From Verrucomicrobiales bacterium (GTDB taxonomy: Bacteria > Verrucomicrobiota > Verrucomicrobiia > Verrucomicrobiales > DEV007): DNA of 64,000 nucleotides. Shown in pieces: positions 44,901 through 52,954 of this stretch; position 1 is the stretch's first letter, and the number at the start of each line of letters is the position of its first letter. The DNA lies in the NCBI GenBank assembly GCA_002698785.1, contig PAAG01000049.1:186001-250000 (forward strand). The letters run 5' to 3'. The notes under the pieces are model-generated. The model was given only the letters and a program-made list of their open reading frames with translations. It searched no databases and was not told where the DNA came from. A program made the position numbers and the translations under genes.

Positions 44901-45051
44901 GAAGCAGAATAAAACCTCCTACTTCTTCATCAAATTCCGGATCGACTTCGTCTTCTTCGTTTATTCCTCCCAACAGACAGGTCGGACACATACCCATTGG
45001 AGCTCCAAATGGAATAGCGTTGCGACAATCTGGGCAGATCTCCTCTTCCAT
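41998..45051 (-). CDS. Ser/Thr protein kinase with zinc ribbon, membrane helix and WD40 repeats
   Basis: A 1017-residue sensor kinase. It begins with a short zinc ribbon (CPDC at 6-9, CPTC at 22-25), then a Hanks-type kinase domain (about 46-325) with glycine loop GEGGFAEV, Lys77, catalytic HRDLKPSN at 168-175, DFG at 191-193 and APE-like SPEQ. A membrane helix spans about 347-371, and the outside part holds a beta-propeller with WD40-like repeats (for example SVAIPPSGSMLVSGDASGMVQVF, named here by its ends SVAI and VQVF; LVTGSADGYTRLWDAETG). The sigma factor gene lies two bases upstream, so both probably form one signalling unit. Confidence 0.9.
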   Translation of the reverse strand: MEEEICPDCRNAIPFGAPMGMCPTCLLGGINEEDEVDPEFDEEVGGFILLRKIGEGGFAEVYEAEQRKPVRRRVALKVLRPGIVTPQILARFEAERQALALMDHPNIASVYEAGEDEKGRPWIAMELVEGETVTDFCRDKGISKNECLTILHQVCSAVQHAHLRGVIHRDLKPSNILIAEVDGKPVPKVIDFGIARALDVSLTDRTLYTELHQLIGTPAYMSPEQASFDPVQVDGRSDIYSLGVVMYEVLCGRPPFEESSQKEKSVMEALRRVREDDPPRPSLLKPHLKGDVEWVILKAMAKDPGSRYDAAGTLAHEIERLLSDRPVEAGSPSRTYLVNKFVRRHKVPVFAAVLTVSVIVLGAVISTMLYVKSVRLGDDLRRKESEARTAFRSSQYLLGLQMNERRRGGDAIAHFCRAVRADPEHRAAASCLLAILLQHKFTKAIDAPISYPDEVTTVRMPAIFPAGDIVLGAAGDNGLIMARPGTAAANLFHTGFSEPLRYLSVVSEDGDFLISDGTRLEIRNVSAPEAVENSLVVEVPISSLLTDPQREIVILGDEAGNLKVWDAKVGIEFQRWKASDSAITALSSGREASLIGYGTASGEAGTWVPGREGLSRKHDGHFDSVTSVAIPPSGSMLVSGDASGMVQVFKVPEMARLSGPLPHGGEITALLVESKYRRLVTGSADGYTRLWDAETGKLSSPANISQDRIESLFLISGGEEVIATGSDGSVRRIEIRTGYGENFPGTGSVGAASVSAEGTRLVACDDQRQLIQVFELDRLAARPFRLPPDERKLHPRPQKAGVTVKRVNSNQLRVQSEEGEMLLPRLSSAIKSFDLDFEGKRVATVTESNRYQIFDVLTGDALTPSVLLPIEIEKIGFTESDVFVQLFNDSGVPFRLEIPPSSVSLPEWFLRLAEEMGGRAFGSEGRIVTLPETSLKAAGELIPEGEDETPAGKYANWLLASGRERLLSPSNAKSVGEYVDELVSTRVPALAKEAMTFEPGNTNAVEILKSGGFRSRE

Positions 45052-45052
45052 C

Positions 45053-45793
45053 TCAGGATCCGAATGCCTTCATCATCCATTGAATTTCGTCTTCCACCTC
45101 TTCCGCCGTTTCGACGGTCGCGGCAATATGCCGATGCAGAAGGTTGCGAAACCGCTTTCTCATTCGATGGACCGCCATTTTCACCGCATCAGAACTCAGA
45201 CCGCACTTTTCACCTGCTTCCGCATAGCCGGCAGATGCGGACTTGCCAGTGAGAAAGCCTGACAAATTCTCGAAGACATCGCCCTTTTCCATCCGTAGAT
45301 AATCCGCCTGCAGATCGTCCATTACGTGATGGAGAACTTCCAGCGCCCACTTCCTTTCGAACAACTTCTCGGGGGAAAGGCTGTCTTCAGGTTCGTGACG
45401 GTAGCGTTCCTCGGCTGATTCGGCATCAATAGAAAAATGACGAGCGCCACCGCCCCTTTTCTCGGCAACGGACTTCCGGTATTCCTGAGACAGGTAGTGG
45501 GAAACAGCTGTCGCCAGATAGGATCGTAATTTTCCCTTTGCGGGATCCGCCACCGCAAAATCTCCCCTTCTCAGGAAACCTTCGAAGAAGCTCTGGGCCA
45601 AATCTTCCGCATCATGGGGGCTCCGTCCTCGACGCCGAATATACGCATACACAGGAAACCAGTAGAGGCGGCACAACTCCGCCAGTGCATCTGAACCGAG
45701 AGTGTTATCGGCACGAGCATTTACTAAAACAGTCCACGGAGTTTCCGGGAATGCGGATTCCGGGGAGCTAGGGGCCGACTCCGTTTCGGGCAT
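45053..45793 (-). CDS. ECF-type sigma factor paired with the kinase
   Basis: A 246-residue sigma-70-family protein from the ATG at 45793 (ATG at 45829 would add twelve residues). Region 2 is seen in LYWFPVYAYIRRRGRSPHDAEDLAQSFFEGFLRR (ends LYWF and FLRR), and region 4 in AGEKCGLSSDAVKMAVHRMRKRFRNLL, which has the helix-turn-helix. Such factors beside Ser/Thr kinases with WD40 tails are typical of Verrucomicrobia and Planctomycetes and are thought to be controlled by phosphorylation. It is followed by the kinase after one base. Confidence 0.85.
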   Translation of the reverse strand: MPETESAPSSPESAFPETPWTVLVNARADNTLGSDALAELCRLYWFPVYAYIRRRGRSPHDAEDLAQSFFEGFLRRGDFAVADPAKGKLRSYLATAVSHYLSQEYRKSVAEKRGGGARHFSIDAESAEERYRHEPEDSLSPEKLFERKWALEVLHHVMDDLQADYLRMEKGDVFENLSGFLTGKSASAGYAEAGEKCGLSSDAVKMAVHRMRKRFRNLLHRHIAATVETAEEVEDEIQWMMKAFGS

Positions 45794-45911
45794 GGGAGAG
45801 GAAGTCGCATGCCCAGAACCGGGAATCAAGGGGCCTCGATAAAAAATTCAATTTCCCCGTTACCTCCCCCGAAAAACCGCTCAACACCCGGTAGCAACCA
45901 ATGCCAAACCA

Positions 45912-47537
45912 ATGAAATTACGTAACAAATATACAGACTTATTCTCGCTAGACCGGGTACCGCGTCTCTTTTTAGCGGTATTCATCTCCCTATCCTTATC
46001 CAATCTCCTGCACGGCGGAAACGATCAATGGATCACTGAACAGGTGCCTGACAAAGTTCTTGGTCAGCCCGACTTCGAAACAAGAGATTCCGAAGCTGGA
46101 GCCGAAGATCTCAATCGTCCCCGTGATATCGCCATCGACCCGATGACCGGAAAGGTTTTCGTTTCGGATTCTTCGAACCACCGCGTCCTTCGTTATGAAA
46201 ACTACGCGGACGTTGAATCAGGCGCGTCCGCTGAGGCTGTCTTCGGACAAGACGATTTCGAGCAGAGCAGCTCCGGTCTTGATGCAGGTTCCATGAATTT
46301 GCCACACGGGGTTGCCTGTGGGCCCAACGGAGAACTCTGGGTTGCCGATTACAATAATCATCGAGTTCTCCGATTCGACAATGCAGCCACGGCGGAAAGC
46401 GGTGCAGATGCTGACGGCGTCCTCGGACAAAGTGACTTCGTCTCCAATACCAACGCTACTACACGGGCAGGCCTATACGGTCCTCGCGGTCTCTCATGCG
46501 ACTATCAAGGAAATTTGATCATCGCCGATCTTTTCAACGATCGGGTGATAGTTCACGGGCAAGCCCATTTAAAAAGTGACGGAGCAGACGCTGACTTCGT
46601 CCTTGGACAGCCCGACTTTGAAACCAATGGGAGTGGCAACGATTCAGCCACGTTCTCCAAACCTAGCGGGGTTTTTCTCACCGACGATCGAGCCCTGTAT
46701 GTCGCCGACTCGAGTAACAATCGTATCGTCATTTTCGATGATGTGTCTGGTCTCGAGAGCGGGGCCGATGCGTCTCGAGTTCTCGGCCAGTCCGATTTCG
46801 GGATCAGCATCCCGGATATCTCCTCCACCAAATTTTACTATCCTGCTGATGTCTGGGTGACAGATACGGACAAACTTTTCGTGTGTGACCGTACAAATAC
46901 GCGCATCCTTGTTTTCGAGAATGCCTCAACGATCAACGGCCTTGTCGAAGCAAAAGCCGCAATCGGTGCACCAAGCTTCACAGAAACAGGGTCCGGTGAC
47001 GTCACTACCGATATCTTGACGACCTGGGGGATTCTCGTTGATCCGGACAATCGCCTCTGGGTAGCCGACTACGGAAATAATCGGGTTCTAATTTTCGACG
47101 AAGAATATACTCAAGCAGACCTGACGATCGGAGACAGCGTGACGCGCCAAAAGGGAGAGAACGTTTACAGCACCTCCGGTGCCGGACAGAAGAAACGAGT
47201 TCGTACATCCGGCAGGAAAGTCAAACTGCACTGTCGCATCGGCAACGACGGCTCTTTCGCAGAATCGTTCATCTGTTCCGGAACACGCACGACTCGTAAG
47301 TTCAAAGTAAAACATTTCGCCTACACCCCCTCGAAAGCCAATGTAACCGCACAGGTCAAAGCAGGGACATATGTTTCCAACGAGATTTCGACTTCAAGCT
47401 ACCTCAGCTATCGCATGGACGTGAAGCCAAAGAAATCTGCAGGTAGCCGCGCACGAATCAACGCATACGTGAAGGCGAGTGCTATTACGGACGGAGATTC
47501 AGACCGCGTGATTGGCAAAGTCTTTTACCGAGAATAG
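45912..47537 (+). CDS. Secreted NHL-repeat beta-propeller protein
   Basis: A 541-residue exported protein with a late hydrophobic signal segment (about residues 18-35). Six repeats follow, each opening with a VLGQPDF-like phrase (VLGQPDFET, VFGQDDFEQ, VLGQSDFVS, VLGQPDFET, VLGQSDFGI, AIGAPSFTE) and holding an NHL core such as LWVADYNNHRVLRF, making one beta-propeller. The last 135 or so residues, from LTIGDSVTRQKGENVY, form a separate beta-rich domain of a kind seen at the C termini of Verrucomicrobia surface proteins. It presumably binds a ligand at the surface; no enzyme motif is seen. Confidence 0.82.
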   Translation: MKLRNKYTDLFSLDRVPRLFLAVFISLSLSNLLHGGNDQWITEQVPDKVLGQPDFETRDSEAGAEDLNRPRDIAIDPMTGKVFVSDSSNHRVLRYENYADVESGASAEAVFGQDDFEQSSSGLDAGSMNLPHGVACGPNGELWVADYNNHRVLRFDNAATAESGADADGVLGQSDFVSNTNATTRAGLYGPRGLSCDYQGNLIIADLFNDRVIVHGQAHLKSDGADADFVLGQPDFETNGSGNDSATFSKPSGVFLTDDRALYVADSSNNRIVIFDDVSGLESGADASRVLGQSDFGISIPDISSTKFYYPADVWVTDTDKLFVCDRTNTRILVFENASTINGLVEAKAAIGAPSFTETGSGDVTTDILTTWGILVDPDNRLWVADYGNNRVLIFDEEYTQADLTIGDSVTRQKGENVYSTSGAGQKKRVRTSGRKVKLHCRIGNDGSFAESFICSGTRTTRKFKVKHFAYTPSKANVTAQVKAGTYVSNEISTSSYLSYRMDVKPKKSAGSRARINAYVKASAITDGDSDRVIGKVFYRE

Positions 47538-47538
47538 A

Positions 47539-48999
47539 TCACTGATTCGGAACACGGCGATTGTTCTCGAAAGCGTTCTGCTTCAGTCCTTTTGGAGCTT
47601 TGTTAGCATCGGCGACGCGCTCGCGAAGGCGCGAGGAGAGTTCTTCGATTACAGCAGAGTATTTCGGATCAGAAGCGAGATTTTTCATCTCAACGGAGTC
47701 GGACTCATGATCATAGAGTTCGACTCCATCCTCTCCTTCTTTTCCCCACTCGGTATAGCGATACTGAGGAGTGCGGATGCTGTATCCACTGTCATACTGG
47801 CTGAATGCCGAGTCGCGCGGGGTTGCCTTCGGGTCATCCAGAACAGAAGCCAGACTCACTCCCGATACAAAGTCAGGAGCATTCAGCCCGGCCAATTCCG
47901 CGAGCGTCGGATAAAAGTCGATCATCTCTACGGGGCAATCGCTCTCGGTTCCTTTTTCCTTCTGCTTTGGTGAGGAAATGATCAGCGGAACACGTGTCGC
48001 ATTTTCGAACAAAGTCGTCTTCTGCCAGTGACCGTGCTCACCCATGTGATATCCGTGATCGGAGGTAAAGAGCACCACAGTATTGTCAGCGAGCCCCGCC
48101 TCTTCTAGTCCATCCAGCACTTTCCCCATCTGGGCATCGGCAAAGGTAATGGACGCGTAGTATGCCTGGATGGCCTGCTTTGCCAGATCTTCAGCAAGAT
48201 CGATCTGGTCTTTCTTCCGTCGAATGGACTTCAACGCCGGAGCAGGAATCGTCTCTTCATATCCTTCGGGCACCTGCGGCACTTTGATTTCATCGAGTGG
48301 ATACATATCGAAATATTTCTTCGGCGCGACATACGGAGTGTGAGGCCGGAACATTCCCACCGCGAGATAGAACGGTCGCTTTTCTTGAGCGTAGCGTTTC
48401 AATTCCGCCACTGCCGCCTCTGCGATCATCGCGTCGGTTTGTTCCGCATCTTCGCCGTCTGCCGCGAGCCAACTGAGCGTTCCACCAAAACTTCCGGGTC
48501 TCAGCGAGAAGATGATAGGCTCGTCTTCCACGTCACGGCCCCTCGGGTTGATCGTGTAGTTCCATGAATACGGATCATCATGTCCGCTCGTGCCGATATG
48601 CTTGGGAACGTTGTAGTGATAAATCTTCCCAATGCGGGTAGCGAAGTAGTCGTTGTCTCGGAACAGCTGGGAAATCGTCTTCACATTCGGAAGGTGTTCG
48701 CGGATGTAAATCGCATTCCGATGGATCAGCGTCTGATCCGGGTAGAGCCCCGTCATGAAAGAAGCACGGCTGGGCCCGCAGAGTGGATACTGGCAGTAGG
48801 CGTTGTTGAATTTCGTTCCCCGCGAAGCGAGCTTGTCGAGGTTCGGTGTTTTTACCTGTGGGTGACCGTAGGTCCCCATGTCGCAGTTGAGATCGTCGCA
48901 AATCAGAAACAGGACATTGGTCGGTGTTTCGGAACGGAGAATAGTGGTCGCAGAAAGCACGAATACGCCCAGGAGAATACGTAAAATCGGGGGATACAT
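47539..48999 (-). CDS. Secreted sulfatase, iduronate-2-sulfatase-like
   Basis: A 486-residue exported sulfatase with a signal peptide (ending about residue 23). The metal ligands Asp35-Asp36 are in ICDDLN, and the formylglycine site is Cys74 in YPLCGPSRASFMTG, matching CxPSR. Later metal-binding motifs are VVLFTSDHGYHMGEHGHW. It probably removes sulfate esters from polysaccharides such as those of algae, and needs a formylglycine-generating enzyme not found in this window. It converges on the NHL-repeat gene with one base between. Confidence 0.92.
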   Translation of the reverse strand: MYPPILRILLGVFVLSATTILRSETPTNVLFLICDDLNCDMGTYGHPQVKTPNLDKLASRGTKFNNAYCQYPLCGPSRASFMTGLYPDQTLIHRNAIYIREHLPNVKTISQLFRDNDYFATRIGKIYHYNVPKHIGTSGHDDPYSWNYTINPRGRDVEDEPIIFSLRPGSFGGTLSWLAADGEDAEQTDAMIAEAAVAELKRYAQEKRPFYLAVGMFRPHTPYVAPKKYFDMYPLDEIKVPQVPEGYEETIPAPALKSIRRKKDQIDLAEDLAKQAIQAYYASITFADAQMGKVLDGLEEAGLADNTVVLFTSDHGYHMGEHGHWQKTTLFENATRVPLIISSPKQKEKGTESDCPVEMIDFYPTLAELAGLNAPDFVSGVSLASVLDDPKATPRDSAFSQYDSGYSIRTPQYRYTEWGKEGEDGVELYDHESDSVEMKNLASDPKYSAVIEELSSRLRERVADANKAPKGLKQNAFENNRRVPNQ

Positions 49000-49066
49000 A
49001 CGCGGATTTTAGAGAAGCGAAACGTTGCAATCAACCCCTCTTGCTGGCAGATACAGGGACTCTTCC

Positions 49067-49639
49067 ATGGAACCCAACTCGCCAAATCAGGAAACCGAAG
49101 ATGAGTCTGAAGCCGCCGGTCCCTACCATACTTCAGACGGCATTTATGTCCTCCGAACCACCCAGCAGAACCAGGTTCAGCTGAACCTGATGGCCGACCA
49201 GAAGGCCAACATCATCATTGGCGTCACCCTTATCTTTTTCACCATTGCTTACAGGCTTCTTACGGAAAATTCGGAAGACGTAGATTGGATCGGCATACCT
49301 CTGTCGATGCTTTCCATCACCATGATCACCTCTTTCATTCTCGCTATCATGGTCGTCACCCCAAAGCTGCGACACCTCAGCAAGACCAAAGCATCGGCAC
49401 TTCCAAACCCGCTGTTTTTCGGCTACTTCCCTGCCGTAGACGAGGAGGAATATATCGATCACTTGGTGGGCGAACTAGCAGACAGTCGGAAGAGTCGCGA
49501 AATCCTTTCCCGCGACATGTATCAAACCGGTCGTGCGCTGCGGAGAAAGTTCGTCCTACTCCGCATCTCCTATATTTTCCTGGCTACCGGAGTCCTCGCG
49601 ACAGTCGTCTCCTACCTGATTCTGAAAGCGACGCTCTAA
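49067..49639 (+). CDS. Pycsar-effector-like (DUF5706) membrane protein, orphan
   Basis: A 190-residue protein with two hydrophobic segments in the first half (about 52-70 and 83-104) and one or two near the C terminus (about 167-188). The pattern QVQLNLMADQKANIIIGV (short form: LMADQKANI), then NPLFFGYFPAVDEEEYIDHL and RALRRKFVLLRISYIFLATG, fits the membrane effector domain of Pycsar antiphage systems. There the effector is switched on by cCMP or cUMP and damages the membrane. No nucleotide cyclase gene is next to it, so a defence role is unproven. The ATG at 49067 has AGGGA seven bases upstream. Confidence 0.68.
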   Translation: MEPNSPNQETEDESEAAGPYHTSDGIYVLRTTQQNQVQLNLMADQKANIIIGVTLIFFTIAYRLLTENSEDVDWIGIPLSMLSITMITSFILAIMVVTPKLRHLSKTKASALPNPLFFGYFPAVDEEEYIDHLVGELADSRKSREILSRDMYQTGRALRRKFVLLRISYIFLATGVLATVVSYLILKATL

Positions 49640-49642
49640 CGC

Positions 49643-52141
49643 TCACCCAAAAAGCATCATCTGCGGATCTTCGTCTTCCGGTTTCCTCGTTTTCGCTTTC
49701 CGCTTTGAGGGAGGGGCTGGCTCCGGATTTTCCCCCGCTAACCCTTCGAGGCTGGCGAGAATCTCCTTCGCCCTGCTGATGATGGAATCTGGCAAACCAG
49801 CAAGGCGCGCTACCTGGATTCCGTAACTCCGATCAGCTGCACCGGGCAGAATCTGGCGCAGAAAGATGATCTGATCGTTCCATTCGCGCACCGCGATATT
49901 GTAATTGTTCACCGCCGATCTGGACTCCGCCAATTGGGTCAACTCATGATAGTGTGTCGCGAAGAGTGCACGGCATCCCACCTCGTCGTGTAAATGCTCG
50001 ACCACACTCCAGGCGATGGAAAGACCATCGTAAGTTGCCGTGCCTCGACCAATTTCATCCAGGATCACAAGACTGTTCTCAGTGGCATTGTTAGCAATCA
50101 AAGCGGTCTCCGTCATTTCTACCATGAAGGTCGATTGCCCTTTTGCGATATCGTCACTCGCTCCGACGCGAGTGAATATGCGATCGACCAATCCTACCTC
50201 CGCACTATCCGCCGGAACAAAGCAGCCAATCTGAGCCAGCAACGTGATCAACGCTACCTGCCGTATGTAGGTCGACTTACCCGCCATGTTCGGCCCGGTG
50301 ATCAGCATAAACCGGTTTGCTTCCGGATCGATATCCGTGTCGTTCGGAACGAATTTTTCCCCGCCGATATTCTGGTCAAGAACCGGGTGACGCCCACCTT
50401 TGATGACAAGGCGACGGGAATCATTCAGGAACGGCCGCACATATCCGAAGAGACGAGCCGTTTCCGCAAATCCGGCTAACACATCCACCTCAGCCAAAGC
50501 CGCTGCAGTCTGCTGGATCGCATCGAGGTGTTCGAGAACGGTCTCTCGGAGATTGAGAAACTCCTCATATTCCAGGGTCTTCAACCTCTCGTCCGCGCCG
50601 AGGATCTTGTTCTCGACCTCCTTCAATTCAGGAGTGATAAAGCGCTCCGCATTCGCCATCGTCTGCTTACGCGTATATTCCGGCGGGACCTTGTCGAGAT
50701 GAGTCTTGGTGATCTCGATAAAGTAACCGAAGACCGCGTTGTATTTGATCTTGAGCGAAGGAATCCCTGTCCGCTCCTGCTCGCCAGATTGCAATTCTGC
50801 CACCCAGCGCTTTCCTTCACTTGTCGCGCTACGAAGCTCGTCGATTGCGTCGCTGTAACCATCGGCAAAAATACCGCCTTCTTTCAAGGGAGCGGGTGGC
50901 TCTTCGCAAATCGCCCTTCCTAACAGGTCAACCAACTCCGCGAAGTCTCCCAGCCTCCGGGCCAGATCCTCCCCGAGACGTCCGCCGCCGAGAGCGGCCA
51001 AGTGCTGTCGCACATCCGGCACTTTGCGAAGAGACATTTCGAGCGCCTTCAGATCACGGGCATTTCCTGATCCCTGGCTCAATCGGCTGATCGTTCTCTC
51101 GATATCACGCACTTCGGAGAACGACTCTCGGATCTCGTGAAGGAGAAAACTCTCCTGAATCAACGCTTCCACAAAATCCTGACGAGCCACTAACACATCC
51201 AGATCCCGAATCGGATGCAGCACCCAGTTTCGGAGTTTTCGGGCACCCATCGGAGTGGAAGTTCGGTCAACAGCCCCGAGCAAGGAAGCCTTCACTCCCC
51301 CGGACCGGCTAGTCACGAGATCAAGATTGGCCTGGCTTGAGGTATCGATCAGCACAAAGGATTCGGTCTGGTAAGCCTGCAAACTGCGCACGTGCCCGAT
51401 GCTTCGTCGAAGCTGCGTTTCCACGTAGTGCAGGATCGCACCTGCCGCACCCACCGCAGGGAGCATTCCTTCGCAACCGAACCCATCGAGGGACTGAACG
51501 TCGAAATGCTGCTTCAACGTATATTCTGCCTGATCGATCAGGAACGTGTAACCATCGTAGGCCTGCGCGGACGGAAGCAGGTCGAAATGCTCTGCCTGTT
51601 CGTCAGAAAAAAGTAATTCACTGGGCCTCAAGCGGGAAAGCTCGTCCTCCATCGCCTCTCGATCTTTGAATTCCGTCACGCGAAACTCACCGGTCGTGTG
51701 CTCCATGTAGGCGAGGCCGATTCGTCCTTTCGCTTGGAATACGGCCGCGAGATAATTCGGTCGCTCGGCATCGAGCAGGTTCAGATCATCGATCGTCCCT
51801 GCGCTGATGATCTGACTGATCTCGCGCTCTACGATCTTCCCTGGCTGCGGCTCGGTGGTCTGCTCGGCGATTGCGACTCGCTTGCCCGCCTGGATCAATT
51901 TTGCCATGTAACCCTGCGCCGCGTGGTGAGGCACACCGCACATCGGCATACCGTTCCGTTTCGTCAGGGCAACATTTAGGATGGGGGAAGCGACCTTGGC
52001 ATCATCGAAGAACAATTCGTAGAAGTCCCCCAGTCGGAAAAACAACAGCACATCATCCGGCAGCTCCCGTCTCATCGACTGGTACTGCTGCATCATCGGC
52101 GTCAGCTTGCCGCCAGATTTATCTCCGCTCTTTCCTGCCAT
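49643..52141 (-). CDS. mutS: DNA mismatch repair ATPase MutS
   Basis: Recognises mismatched bases and starts repair with MutL. The 832-residue length is typical. The N-terminal mismatch-recognition domain has the Phe-x-Glu motif in GDFYELFFDDA, and the C-terminal ATPase has Walker A GPNMAGKST, Walker B LVILDEIGRGTATYDG and the ATHYHEL stretch. It converges on the Pycsar-effector-like gene and is likely transcribed alone or after the phosphoesterase gene, 53 bases upstream. Confidence 0.97.
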   Translation of the reverse strand: MAGKSGDKSGGKLTPMMQQYQSMRRELPDDVLLFFRLGDFYELFFDDAKVASPILNVALTKRNGMPMCGVPHHAAQGYMAKLIQAGKRVAIAEQTTEPQPGKIVEREISQIISAGTIDDLNLLDAERPNYLAAVFQAKGRIGLAYMEHTTGEFRVTEFKDREAMEDELSRLRPSELLFSDEQAEHFDLLPSAQAYDGYTFLIDQAEYTLKQHFDVQSLDGFGCEGMLPAVGAAGAILHYVETQLRRSIGHVRSLQAYQTESFVLIDTSSQANLDLVTSRSGGVKASLLGAVDRTSTPMGARKLRNWVLHPIRDLDVLVARQDFVEALIQESFLLHEIRESFSEVRDIERTISRLSQGSGNARDLKALEMSLRKVPDVRQHLAALGGGRLGEDLARRLGDFAELVDLLGRAICEEPPAPLKEGGIFADGYSDAIDELRSATSEGKRWVAELQSGEQERTGIPSLKIKYNAVFGYFIEITKTHLDKVPPEYTRKQTMANAERFITPELKEVENKILGADERLKTLEYEEFLNLRETVLEHLDAIQQTAAALAEVDVLAGFAETARLFGYVRPFLNDSRRLVIKGGRHPVLDQNIGGEKFVPNDTDIDPEANRFMLITGPNMAGKSTYIRQVALITLLAQIGCFVPADSAEVGLVDRIFTRVGASDDIAKGQSTFMVEMTETALIANNATENSLVILDEIGRGTATYDGLSIAWSVVEHLHDEVGCRALFATHYHELTQLAESRSAVNNYNIAVREWNDQIIFLRQILPGAADRSYGIQVARLAGLPDSIISRAKEILASLEGLAGENPEPAPPSKRKAKTRKPEDEDPQMMLFG

Positions 52142-52194
52142 AGGTTTGGCCCACTACCTTAAAGGGGCGATGGCATGCGGCAAGAGAGAAACCC

Positions 52195-52821
52195 CTACTC
52201 CCCCTCTGAAATCGAATCCCGCCACTCCCAGAACGCGTTTTCACGAGGGGCCATGTATTTCTGCAGCTCCGTGAAACTCACCGGGAGATAGTCAGTCGCA
52301 TCCACCCCGACATCCCGGACAAGCAGCCGAGGCGTGGCAGCATCCTCTTCCTGCAACCGCCCATGCACATGACCATAGAGATGCCAGGCGCCGTGAAAGG
52401 CCTTGTCCCAGCTCCTCATGGGATAGTGATTCAGCCAGATCTTTTTCCCCTCCCATTTGATTATCCCTTGATCGATTGCCTTGGAAAACAACGAGTCATA
52501 GGAAGGAAGGTCGTGGTTTCCGCGAACAAAGTTCACCTCGCGACAGCGAATGCGCGCACGATATCGGCTTGCGACTTCGAATGATCCCAAGCAGAAATCA
52601 CCCAGAATCCAGAGCACGTCCTTCTCGCGCACTCTCTCGTTGATCGAGTCGATGAGGTAGTTGTCGTGGCGACGAACCGTTTCTGCAGACACCTTCCACC
52701 CACCCCGGGTATCAGCTTCTGCTTTCTCCTTCTCCTCTTCGCTCAAGAAAGGGCGCTTGCAGTATTTGATGATATTCCCGTGCCCGAGGTGGAGATCAGC
52801 GGTGAACCAGATTTCAGACAT
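52195..52821 (-). CDS. Calcineurin-like metallophosphoesterase
   Basis: A cytoplasmic 208-residue phosphoesterase of the YfcE/Icc-like small type. All metal motifs are visible: TADLHLGH near the start, LGDFCLGS, VRGNHD, LNHYPM and GHVHG. The substrate is unknown. The ATG at 52821 gives the family-typical beginning MSEIWFTADLH; a longer frame to 52866 adds 15 residues without resemblance. It may be transcribed with mutS. Confidence 0.88.
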   Translation of the reverse strand: MSEIWFTADLHLGHGNIIKYCKRPFLSEEEKEKAEADTRGGWKVSAETVRRHDNYLIDSINERVREKDVLWILGDFCLGSFEVASRYRARIRCREVNFVRGNHDLPSYDSLFSKAIDQGIIKWEGKKIWLNHYPMRSWDKAFHGAWHLYGHVHGRLQEEDAATPRLLVRDVGVDATDYLPVSFTELQKYMAPRENAFWEWRDSISEGE

Positions 52822-52954
52822 AGGATCGACAAAAGCGGGACAAAAGTTCGGTAAGCATTTTTCCAATCAGAAAAATCAATGTTGACCGGTTGAGAGATTG
52901 AAAAAGCGAAGCTGATGAATGCGATGATTGCAAGAAACCGTGGAATCGATTTTG

